Below are positions 1-5,516 of a stretch of 5,516 nucleotides of DNA, in pieces. The translations under genes were made by a program, and so were the position numbers. The first letter of the stretch is position 1. The number at the start of each line of letters is the position of its first letter. The notes beneath the pieces were generated by a model. That model was given only the letters and a program-made list of their open reading frames with translations, ran no database searches and had not been told where the DNA came from. The stretch covers positions 1 through 5,516 of the forward strand of contig SLCJ01000370.1 of NCBI GenBank assembly GCA_007125835.1, read 5' to 3'. This DNA is from Verrucomicrobiales bacterium (lineage in GTDB: Bacteria; Verrucomicrobiota; Verrucomicrobiia; Verrucomicrobiales; SLCJ01).

Positions 1-2
1 GC

Positions 3-1016
3 ACCACACTCGCGGCCCTCATCCTCTTCTTCCTCCCCTGGATCGACATCCAGTGTAGCCAGCAAAGCATCGTCACGCAAACCGGCATCCAGACGATCTA
101 CGGCGGTGGATCGCCTTCCAAAGAAATGCAGGCCTTCATGGATGAGGAATCCCAGACGAAATCAAGCGGCGACAACTCGGACGAATCCATGGGCTTCGCT
201 CCCCTCATCGCCCTTGCCCTGCTTGCCGTGATCGGTGCCGTTTTCCTCTCGTTCATCGCCCTTCGATCCGATGAGCCAATCCTAACCACCCTCGTCGGCA
301 TCCTCTGCGCCATCGCCCTCGTCCTCATCTCGGCCCAGATGGTCATCGGCTTCCCCGCCAAAACCAGCCTCGGCAAAGCCATGGGCGAAAGCGCAAGGAC
401 CGAAGCCTCCGCCAGCCCCATGGACGACTTCGGCAGCGGCATGGCAACCGCCATGATGATGAACTTCCAAGTCCGCCACCTCCCCTCGCTCTACATCACC
501 CTCGTCATGCTGGGTTTCCCCACCCTAATCCTCGCAAACGGCCTGCTCGACAAATTGAAAAAACCGTCTTCGGGATACTGTCCCCCTGCATCACAAGCCA
601 CGGACATGGAAAAGGAGCGCGCTATGTTTGGGAGTAGTTTGAATTGCGCCGGTATTGCGCTTGCGCAATTGCTTGCGCAATTGGAGCTGGAATTGCGCGC
701 TCAATTGCGGGCATGCAATTCGGGCTCCCATCTGCTCATTTATCTTCGCGACAACCGCATCGAAATCATCAGCCCCGGCCACCTGCCCAACAACCTGACG
801 GTCGAAAAGATCCGCAGCGGCAACTCGAACATCCGCAATCCGATTCTGGTTTCCTACGTCGCAAAGGGTCTTCTGCCCTACCACGGCCTCGGCTCCGGCA
901 TCAAGCGTGCCCTGGCGCAATGGCCGCAGATCGGCTTCACCGATGATTACGACAGCTTCCTTTTTCGGGTCACCGTGACCCAGAAACAGCTGGAAGAGCT
1001 GGATTTAGTGGATTAG
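3..1016 (+). CDS. Membrane protein fused in frame to a C-terminal fragment of an AlbA_2/RecG-like ATP-binding protein; 5' end outside window
   Basis: The frame is open from the left edge to TAG at 1014-1016. An ATG at 126 exists, but the codons before it are stop-free and encode a hydrophobic helix (nt 9-44, ending FFLPWIDI), so the true start is upstream. Further hydrophobic helices lie at about nt 195-263, 279-353 and 480-542. The segment between the first two helices is polar and Ser/Asp/Glu rich, so it is probably a loop outside the membrane. I do not recognise a function for this part. The membrane protein would naturally end near nt 560-570 (LLDKLKK). The frame continues through a low-complexity repeat and into a domain typical of the C-terminus of AlbA_2-type ATP-binding regulators. 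Leucine codons change from about 12 CTC:3 CTG before nt 560 to about 2 CTC:8 CTG after nt 726, by hand count. This supports two origins. Whether the fusion is expressed as one protein cannot be told from sequence. Confidence 0.75.
   Translation, partial: TTLAALILFFLPWIDIQCSQQSIVTQTGIQTIYGGGSPSKEMQAFMDEESQTKSSGDNSDESMGFAPLIALALLAVIGAVFLSFIALRSDEPILTTLVGILCAIALVLISAQMVIGFPAKTSLGKAMGESARTEASASPMDDFGSGMATAMMMNFQVRHLPSLYITLVMLGFPTLILANGLLDKLKKPSSGYCPPASQATDMEKERAMFGSSLNCAGIALAQLLAQLELELRAQLRACNSGSHLLIYLRDNRIEIISPGHLPNNLTVEKIRSGNSNIRNPILVSYVAKGLLPYHGLGSGIKRALAQWPQIGFTDDYDSFLFRVTVTQKQLEELDLVD
613..626 (+). promoter_or_regulatory. Possible internal ribosome binding site and ATG start
   Basis: AGGAG at 613-617 is followed, six bases later, by ATG at 624-626, in the same frame as the surrounding open frame. 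Translation from here would give a separate 130-residue protein made of the repeat-encoded stretch plus the ATP-binding-family tail. The spacing is ideal, but a single AGGAG can arise by chance. It is the best candidate for independent expression of the tail. Confidence 0.35.
642..720. repeat. Cluster of interspersed direct and inverted AATTGCGC repeats
   Basis: The 8-mer AATTGCGC or its reverse complement occurs whole at 642-649, 663-670, 675-682 and 691-698. Shortened copies lie at 654-660, 703-709 and 715-720. TTGCGCAATTG is directly repeated at 661-671 and 673-683 (12-bp period). Inverted pairs could fold: 642-649 with 663-670 (13-nt loop), and 675-682 with 691-698 (8-nt loop). In the open frame it encodes a Leu/Ala/Gln-rich stretch (IALAQLLAQLELELRAQLRA), which could look like a helix but is best explained by the DNA repeat. 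It sits at the junction between the membrane protein and the truncated ATP-binding domain. Confidence 0.8.
726..1016 (+). pseudogene. Remnant: C-terminal part of an AlbA_2/RecG-like (HATPase_c_4) ATP-binding protein
   Basis: The translation from HLLIYLRDNRIEIISPGHLP through NLTVEKIRSGNSNIRNPIL to GLGSGIKRAL and FLFRVTV is the recognisable tail of proteins that pair an N-terminal AlbA_2 (Schlafen-like) domain with a GHKL-type ATPase-like C-terminal domain. These are usually annotated as ATP-dependent DNA helicase RecG-related or transcriptional regulators. Intact members are several hundred residues long. Here the AlbA_2 domain and the earlier Asn/His-Arg-Asp-Tyr part of the ATPase fold are absent; only about 95 residues remain, starting right after the AATTGCGC repeat cluster. 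The piece keeps an open frame and a normal-looking end, so loss is probably recent, or the fragment is expressed from the internal start at 624. I call it a remnant because ATP binding should not be possible without the missing N-box region. Confidence 0.65.
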
Positions 1017-1055
1017 ATATCAAACGCTCAATTCAAATGATGAGCTAGTCTTGAT

Positions 1056-1062
1056 AGAAGGA
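1056..1062 (+). promoter_or_regulatory. Ribosome binding site of the sulfatase gene
   Basis: AGAAGGA ends six bases before the ATG at 1069. It fixes that ATG as the start, in preference to the in-frame TTG at 1051, which has no such site upstream and would place charged residues ahead of the signal peptide. Confidence 0.75.
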
Positions 1063-1068
1063 AAACCC

Positions 1069-2607
1069 ATGCGAAAACATTTACAAATCTTTTTGTTGGT
1101 CGGGGTGGCCGCGTTGCCCATGATGAGCGCCTGTGCATCGCCCGAGCAAACGGCCCAGGCGGATCGCCTCCCGAACATCCTGATCCTGTATGTCGATGAC
1201 ATGGGTTTTGGCGATATGAAGATCAACAATCCGGGCTCGAAGATCCCTACTCCCCGTTTGGACCGCCTCGCAGCGGCAGGGATGAATTTCACCGACGGGC
1301 ATTCGTCGTCAGGAGTCTGCACGCCATCGCGATACGCGCTACTGACGGGCAGGCACCACTGGCGGGATTTCCACGACATCGTTAATTCGTTTGGGAAACC
1401 AATATTTAGGGAGGGCCAACTAACGCTGCCACAGATGCTGCAAGAGAAAGGTTACGCGACCGCCTGTATCGGAAAATGGCACCTGGGATGGGATTGGGAT
1501 GCAATCCGCAAACCGGGGACCCCGCGGAATTCGCTGCATTACAATGATTTCGACTGGAGCAAACCGGTGCCGGGCGGGCCGCTCGACCACGGGTTCGACC
1601 ACTATTTCGGCGATACGGTGATCAACTTCCCGCCTTACGCTTGGATCGAGGATGACCGGCTGCTGGTGGCCCCGGACACGATGATGGATACCGATCTGTG
1701 GAAACCCATCAAAGAGGGCGAGTGGGAATGCCGGAAGGGGCCTATGGTGACCGGCTGGGACCCCTATGAGAATATCCCGGAGACGACGCGCCGAGGCGTC
1801 GAATACATCCGCGCGCAGAAAGATAATGACAGGCCGTTTTTCCTCTACTTTTCGTATCCGTCGCCTCACGCTCCGATCATCCCGAACGACGAGTTCGATG
1901 GGAAATCCGGCGCGGGTCCGTATGGGGACTTTGTCTACGAAACCGACCACTCGATTGGGCAACTGCTCGACACGCTCGAGGAAAGCGGACAGGCCGACAA
2001 TACGATTGTGGTGTTTTCAGCAGACAATGGTGCGGAATACTACGCATACGAGCGCGATGCGAAATACGACCACTGGTCGTCGGCACCATTCCGCGGGCTC
2101 AAGCGCGATATTTATGAAGGCGGACACCACGTGCCATTCATCATCCGCTGGCCGGGGGTGACCCAGCCGGGGTCGGTGTCGAACGCGCTGATCGCGCAAC
2201 TGGATTTGATGGCGACCTTCGCGGCATTGGTCGGCGCCGAGATCCCCGAAGGGGAGGCCATCGATTCGTTCAATCACCTGCCGTATCTGATGGGCGAGAC
2301 GAAAGCTCCGCGCACTCAGATGGTGCACAATACCCGGAAGGGCCATTATGCCATCCGGGATGGCGACTGGGTCCTCATCGACGCGGAAAGCGGCATTGTT
2401 GGCGGCCCTAGACGGCACCCCCCCGAGGCTTGGATGCAGAAGCATGGCTACGCTGCCGACGACGGCCAGCCGGTGAAATTGTATAATCTGAAGGAGGACA
2501 TAGGCCAACGGCTCAATCTGGCGGCGGAGCACCCGGAGCGCGTGGCGGAAATGCAGGCCTTACTGAAGCAAATTCGCGAGTCGCATTACCCGGAGTGGGC
2601 CCGATGA
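1069..2607 (+). CDS. Type I (formylglycine-dependent) sulfatase, arylsulfatase A-like, exported and possibly a lipoprotein
   Basis: The 512-residue product should hydrolyse sulfate esters, probably on a carbohydrate, outside the cytoplasm. Its N-terminus (MRKHLQIFLLVGVAALPMMS) is a signal peptide. MSAC at 19-22 resembles a lipobox, with Met instead of the usual Leu at -3, so lipidation at Cys22 is plausible but unsure. Visible family motifs are the metal ligands Asp43-Asp44 (YVDDMGFGD), the CTPSRYALLTGR signature with Cys84 as the residue oxidised to formylglycine and Arg88 beside it, GKWHLG (Lys136, His138), SPHAP (His267), SADNG (Asp319, Asn320) and Lys345. All expected active-site residues are present and the length is normal, so it should be functional. 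Maturation needs a formylglycine-generating enzyme or anSME, and none is in the window. Substrate and sulfatase subfamily cannot be read from motifs alone. The gene starts 53 bp after the preceding frame. CTG outnumbers CTC about 18:9, unlike the C-biased neighbours. Confidence 0.95.
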   Translation: MRKHLQIFLLVGVAALPMMSACASPEQTAQADRLPNILILYVDDMGFGDMKINNPGSKIPTPRLDRLAAAGMNFTDGHSSSGVCTPSRYALLTGRHHWRDFHDIVNSFGKPIFREGQLTLPQMLQEKGYATACIGKWHLGWDWDAIRKPGTPRNSLHYNDFDWSKPVPGGPLDHGFDHYFGDTVINFPPYAWIEDDRLLVAPDTMMDTDLWKPIKEGEWECRKGPMVTGWDPYENIPETTRRGVEYIRAQKDNDRPFFLYFSYPSPHAPIIPNDEFDGKSGAGPYGDFVYETDHSIGQLLDTLEESGQADNTIVVFSADNGAEYYAYERDAKYDHWSSAPFRGLKRDIYEGGHHVPFIIRWPGVTQPGSVSNALIAQLDLMATFAALVGAEIPEGEAIDSFNHLPYLMGETKAPRTQMVHNTRKGHYAIRDGDWVLIDAESGIVGGPRRHPPEAWMQKHGYAADDGQPVKLYNLKEDIGQRLNLAAEHPERVAEMQALLKQIRESHYPEWAR

Positions 2608-2636
2608 GGCGCCCAAATCCCCCCATCATCTCTACT

Positions 2637-2651
2637 TCCTAATCCTAATCC
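2637..2651. repeat. Short TCCTAA tandem repeat, 2.5 copies
   Basis: TCCTAATCCTAATCC is two and a half copies of a 6-bp unit, 30 bp after the sulfatase stop. It is too short to classify and may be chance. Confidence 0.4.
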
Positions 2652-2678
2652 CGATATCTCGTTGCGGCTTGTTTTATG

Positions 2679-2688
2679 TCTGGCCAGA
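2679..2688. other. Perfect 10-bp palindrome in the intergenic region
   Basis: TCTGGCCAGA is a perfect palindrome lying in the 217-bp gene-free gap (2608-2824), about 25 bp upstream of the promoter-like -35 element. It could bind a dimeric regulator, but a 10-bp palindrome is only weak evidence. Confidence 0.2.
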
Positions 2689-2714
2689 GCTTTCGCGCAT
2701 TGAAAGCCTGTTTT
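2689..2714 (+). terminator. Weak candidate intrinsic terminator after the sulfatase
   Basis: GCTTTC (2689-2694) and GAAAGC (2702-2707) form a 6-bp stem with a 7-nt loop, followed by CTGTTTT. The stem is short and the T tract has only four residues, so termination would be weak. It lies 81 bp downstream of the sulfatase stop. No better hairpin was seen in the gap. Confidence 0.3.
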
Positions 2715-2743
2715 GACCGGGAGATAAACCCGCTTGCTACAAA
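2713..2743 (+). promoter_or_regulatory. Weak sigma-70-like promoter candidate for the GH2-like gene
   Basis: TTGACC at 2713-2718 matches five of six bases of the -35 consensus. TACAAA at 2738-2743 matches four of six bases of the -10 consensus, with a 19-bp spacer, longer than ideal. The stretch around 2740-2763 is unusually A/T rich for this GC-rich DNA. A transcript from here would have a leader of roughly 75 nt. Promoter consensus in the likely host phylum is not well established. Confidence 0.3.
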
Positions 2744-2824
2744 AGATTAAAAACCTATTTAAACCTCCACGGCTGATCAACATTCCCGAGTCCGGCCGTC
2801 TGCCGCCCCAACCCAAAAGTCACC

Positions 2825-5516
2825 ATGATTCCCCGCGCCGCCTCGCAAGTTCTCACGCTGCTCTCCGCCATCCTCATGATCCCGGTTTCCCATGTCCACG
2901 CAGGACACTCTCTGGCAGGCACATGGCGCTTCGCCCTCGATCCGGACGACGCCGGCCTCACCGCCGCATGGTGGCGCACTTCCGATGCATTGGAGGAAAC
3001 CATCCCACTGCCCGGCACCACCGACCTCGCCGGCAAGGGCGAACGCCAAACCACCGCGCCCGACGGCGAACACCACCTCACCCGCGAATTCCACCACCTC
3101 GGCCCGGCATGGTTCCAACGCGATATCAACATCCCTGAATCCTGGCAGGGCCGCCGCATCGAACTGACGCTCGAACGCGTGATGTGGCAAAGCCGCGTCT
3201 GGATCGACGACCGCGAAATCTCCCCCCCCGCCGATTCGCTCTGCGTGCCCCACCTCCACTCGCTCGGTCGCGTCGGCACCGACATCGCGCCGGGCACCCG
3301 CCGCCTCACCCTGCGTATCGACAACTGCATGATCCACCCGATCGGCGACAAGGGCCACGCCTACGGCGACCAAATGCAAAGTATCTGGAACGGCGCTGTC
3401 GGCAAAATCTCCCTCCGTCCCATCGCCCCCGGCGAACTGCTGCAAGCCCGTCTCTTCCCCGATGCGGAAAACCAAACCATCCGCGCCGAACTGACACTCG
3501 AACCCGGTTCCTCAGACCAGCGCCCCGCCGGAACCATCACGGTCCGCGATTCCGACGGCCGCGAAATCACCCGCCGCCGGTGGCAGGCCGATCCCGGGCA
3601 AACCACCCACGAAACCACCATCAACCTCGACACCCCACCGCGCCTCTGGAGCGAGTTCGAACAACCGCTCTATCAGGTCGAAATCAGATCTTCCGCCGCG
3701 CTCGATGACACATCTCCCTGGCGCGAGCGCATCGGTTTCCGCACCATCTCCCGCGTCGGCCAGCGCCTCGCCATCAATGGCCAGCCCTCGTTCTTCCGTG
3801 GCAACCTGGAATGCGCGGCCTTCCCGCTCACCGGCCACCCGCCGGTCGATGTCGAAAGCTGGCGTCACATCTGGCAGGTCTATCGCGAGCACAACCTGAA
3901 CCATGCCCGCTTCCACTCGTGGTGCCCGCCGCGCGCCGCCTTCGAGGCCGCCGACGAACTCGGCATCTACCTCCAGGTCGAGGCCCCGATCTGGATGGAC
4001 CACTGGATGGCCGGCCCCAACCCGCGCCCGGAAATGGAAACCGCCGGCCACCCGCAAGGCCTCGGCAGAAACGACCGGACCAACGATGAATTCGCCCGCG
4101 CCGAAATCCGCCGCATCCTCGACACATTCGGCAACCATCCGTCTTTTGTCCTGTTCTGCATTGGCAACGAACTCGGCACCTCGGATTTCGACGTCATCGG
4201 CCCGTGGATGGCCGAGGCCCGCGCCCACGACCCGCGACGGCTCTACGCCGCCTCCACCGCCCGTACCATCACCCCACACTGCGAATACAACGCCACCCAC
4301 CACATCCCCGGCATCGGTCCCTGCCGCGCCCGCTTCAGCGCCGACACCCGCTGGAACTACGAGGAAACCTACGCCCAAGCCCCGGTCCCCATCCTCGCCC
4401 ACGAAACCGGCCAGGTCCCGGTCTATCCGGATTGGAATGAACTCGCGAAATTCACCGGCCCGCTCAAACCCTTCCGCCTCGAAACCATGCGCGAACAGGC
4501 CCGCGCCAATGGCATCCTCGACGATGCCGCCGACCTCCGCGCCGCCTCCGGCGCGCTCAACCGCCTGCTCAACCGCGAGGAACTCGAGGGCTACTTCCGC
4601 ACCCCGTCCTGCGCCGGATTCCAATTGCTCTCGATGCAGGATTTCACCGGCCAGGGCGAGGCGCTCGTCGGCTGGCGTGATATCTTCTTCAACGACAAAG
4701 GCACCACCGACCCCGCCGATTTCCGCCAGTGGTGCGCCCCCACCGTGCCCCTGCTCGAAATCTCCAAACGCATTTGGCAAACCCACGAGACCCTCACCGC
4801 CACCACCCTCATCCACCACTCGGGCCAGGAACCGGAAAAACATATCGCCCTCCGCTGGTCGCTCACCAATCCGCACGACAATCGCGAACTCGCCTCCGGC
4901 ACCCTGCCCGCCACCACCGTGAAACCCGGCGATGTCGCCCACGCCGGGGGGATTTCCATCGATCTGCGACACATCACCGCCCCCGCCGAACTCCAACTCA
5001 CCCTTGCCGCCGAGGGCCGGGAGGAGATCCGCAATTCCTATCCACTGTGGATCTTCCCGGAAACCATCGACCCATCCATCCCGGATGATATCCTCCTCAC
5101 CGACGACTGGCCGGCCGCCAAAGCCGCCCTCGCCGGCGGCCGCCGCGTGGTGTTTTTCACCGACCGCGTCGGCCAACCCGGAGCCACCGGCCTGGCTTCC
5201 TGGCGGCCGCTCTACTGGTCGGTCCCCTTCTTCCCCGGCCAACACTCGCAAACCCTCGGCCTGCTCGTCCGCAAGCACCACCCGGCATTCAACTCCTTCC
5301 CCACCCCCGCCTTCAACGACTGGCTCTGGCATGACATCTGCGCCGGAGCAAAAGGCTTCGATCTCACAGGCCTGGTCCCAGAAAGCTGGAAACCTATCGC
5401 TCAACCGGTTAGTGATTTCCATCACAACCGCAAACTCGCCTCGCTCTTCGAACTGCGCGCCGGCCCCGGCAAACTGCTCGTTTCCGGCTATTCGCTCGCC
5501 ACCGATCGCGCCGCCA
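2825..5516 (+). CDS. Secreted glycoside hydrolase family 2-like protein, C-terminus outside window
   Basis: The frame runs 897 codons without a stop and leaves the right edge. The upstream in-frame stop at 2774 and the signal peptide make ATG 2825 the only sensible start, though no clear Shine-Dalgarno precedes it. Residues 1-26 form a signal peptide ending VHA, with cleavage before Gly27. The order looks like GH2: a jelly-roll sugar-binding domain (about 28-195, AGTWRF near its start), an Ig-like domain (about 200-310), then a TIM barrel entered at FFRGN (323-327) with RFHSW at 362-366. GNELG gives the acid/base Glu449, and AHETGQVPVYPD gives the probable nucleophile Glu527. SMQDFTGQGEALVGW (from 603) is typical of a large GH2 subgroup in Bacteroidota and Verrucomicrobiota. 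A beta-rich domain (about 650-755) and an alpha/beta domain (from about 760) follow. The likely role is releasing a sugar from a plant, algal or host glycan outside the cytoplasm; the linkage is unknown. Leucine is mostly CTC. Confidence 0.9.
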   Translation, partial: MIPRAASQVLTLLSAILMIPVSHVHAGHSLAGTWRFALDPDDAGLTAAWWRTSDALEETIPLPGTTDLAGKGERQTTAPDGEHHLTREFHHLGPAWFQRDINIPESWQGRRIELTLERVMWQSRVWIDDREISPPADSLCVPHLHSLGRVGTDIAPGTRRLTLRIDNCMIHPIGDKGHAYGDQMQSIWNGAVGKISLRPIAPGELLQARLFPDAENQTIRAELTLEPGSSDQRPAGTITVRDSDGREITRRRWQADPGQTTHETTINLDTPPRLWSEFEQPLYQVEIRSSAALDDTSPWRERIGFRTISRVGQRLAINGQPSFFRGNLECAAFPLTGHPPVDVESWRHIWQVYREHNLNHARFHSWCPPRAAFEAADELGIYLQVEAPIWMDHWMAGPNPRPEMETAGHPQGLGRNDRTNDEFARAEIRRILDTFGNHPSFVLFCIGNELGTSDFDVIGPWMAEARAHDPRRLYAASTARTITPHCEYNATHHIPGIGPCRARFSADTRWNYEETYAQAPVPILAHETGQVPVYPDWNELAKFTGPLKPFRLETMREQARANGILDDAADLRAASGALNRLLNREELEGYFRTPSCAGFQLLSMQDFTGQGEALVGWRDIFFNDKGTTDPADFRQWCAPTVPLLEISKRIWQTHETLTATTLIHHSGQEPEKHIALRWSLTNPHDNRELASGTLPATTVKPGDVAHAGGISIDLRHITAPAELQLTLAAEGREEIRNSYPLWIFPETIDPSIPDDILLTDDWPAAKAALAGGRRVVFFTDRVGQPGATGLASWRPLYWSVPFFPGQHSQTLGLLVRKHHPAFNSFPTPAFNDWLWHDICAGAKGFDLTGLVPESWKPIAQPVSDFHHNRKLASLFELRAGPGKLLVSGYSLATDRAA

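Noticed and set aside
126..128. ATG at 126 as the true start of the membrane protein
   Set aside because: The frame is open to the left edge with a hydrophobic helix encoded before it, and no ribosome binding site precedes this ATG.
642..720. CRISPR array
   Set aside because: The repeats are 8 bp, occur in both orientations and have irregular spacing, unlike the long direct repeats and uniform spacers of CRISPR.
600..1016. Insertion sequence or transposase remnant
   Set aside because: No transposase motif, terminal inverted repeats or target-site duplication could be found; the AATTGCGC copies are internal and clustered.
1051..1068. TTG at 1051 as start of the sulfatase
   Set aside because: The AGAAGGA site is placed for ATG 1069, and the ATG start gives a normal signal peptide.
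1420..1962. Reverse-strand 180-codon frame within the sulfatase
   Set aside because: It is a shadow of a gene with intact catalytic motifs and shows no recognisable domain.
3903..4922. Forward-strand 339-codon frame overlapping the GH2-like gene
   Set aside because: The translation is Pro/Ser/Thr/Arg-rich low complexity, typical of an off-frame reading of GC-rich DNA, while the overlapping frame has catalytic motifs.
3512..5425. Long reverse-strand open frame (637 codons) as a real gene
   Set aside because: It lies entirely antisense and in register with the clear GH2-like coding sequence, its translation is low-complexity Gly/Ala/Glu/Val rich, and it is explained by C-ending codon bias.

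Overview
The window carries parts or all of three rightward genes. They come from a GC-rich bacterium whose lifestyle suggests polysaccharide degradation. The mix fits Verrucomicrobiota or a related PVC-group lineage: a small polytopic membrane protein, a lipoprotein-like type I sulfatase, and a large secreted GH2-like protein with strong C-ending codon bias. This assignment is inference; there is no rRNA or other marker gene to confirm it.

Left region (1-1016): one open frame enters from beyond the left edge and runs to a TAG at 1014-1016. Its first part encodes a membrane protein with about four hydrophobic helices. Its last ~95 codons match the C-terminal end of the AlbA_2/RecG-like ATP-binding regulator family (HATPase_c_4 type), with the rest of that family missing. 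Between the two lies an ~80-bp cluster of direct and inverted copies of AATTGCGC/GCGCAATT that is translated as low-complexity sequence. Leucine codon choice changes across this cluster. The frame therefore looks like an accidental or recent chimera, or a membrane gene followed by a gene remnant.

Middle (1069-2607): a complete, well-formed sulfatase with a good ribosome binding site, an N-terminal signal with a possible lipobox, and the CTPSR formylglycine motif. Its codon use (CTG over CTC) differs from the flanking genes.

Intergenic 2608-2824 (217 bp): no gene. It holds a short TCCTAA repeat, a 10-bp palindrome, a weak stem-loop followed by T residues, and a weak promoter-like pair.

Right region (2825-5516): a very long open frame with no stop inside the window. 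It encodes a secreted glycoside hydrolase family 2-like protein of at least 897 residues, with a recognisable catalytic acid/base (GNELG) and probable nucleophile (AHETGQ). Together the sulfatase and the GH2-like enzyme could desulfate and cleave a sulfated glycan. The two genes need not share a transcript, because the 217-bp gap has possible terminator and promoter signals. I found no CRISPR array, tRNA, rRNA, transposase or clearly new system.
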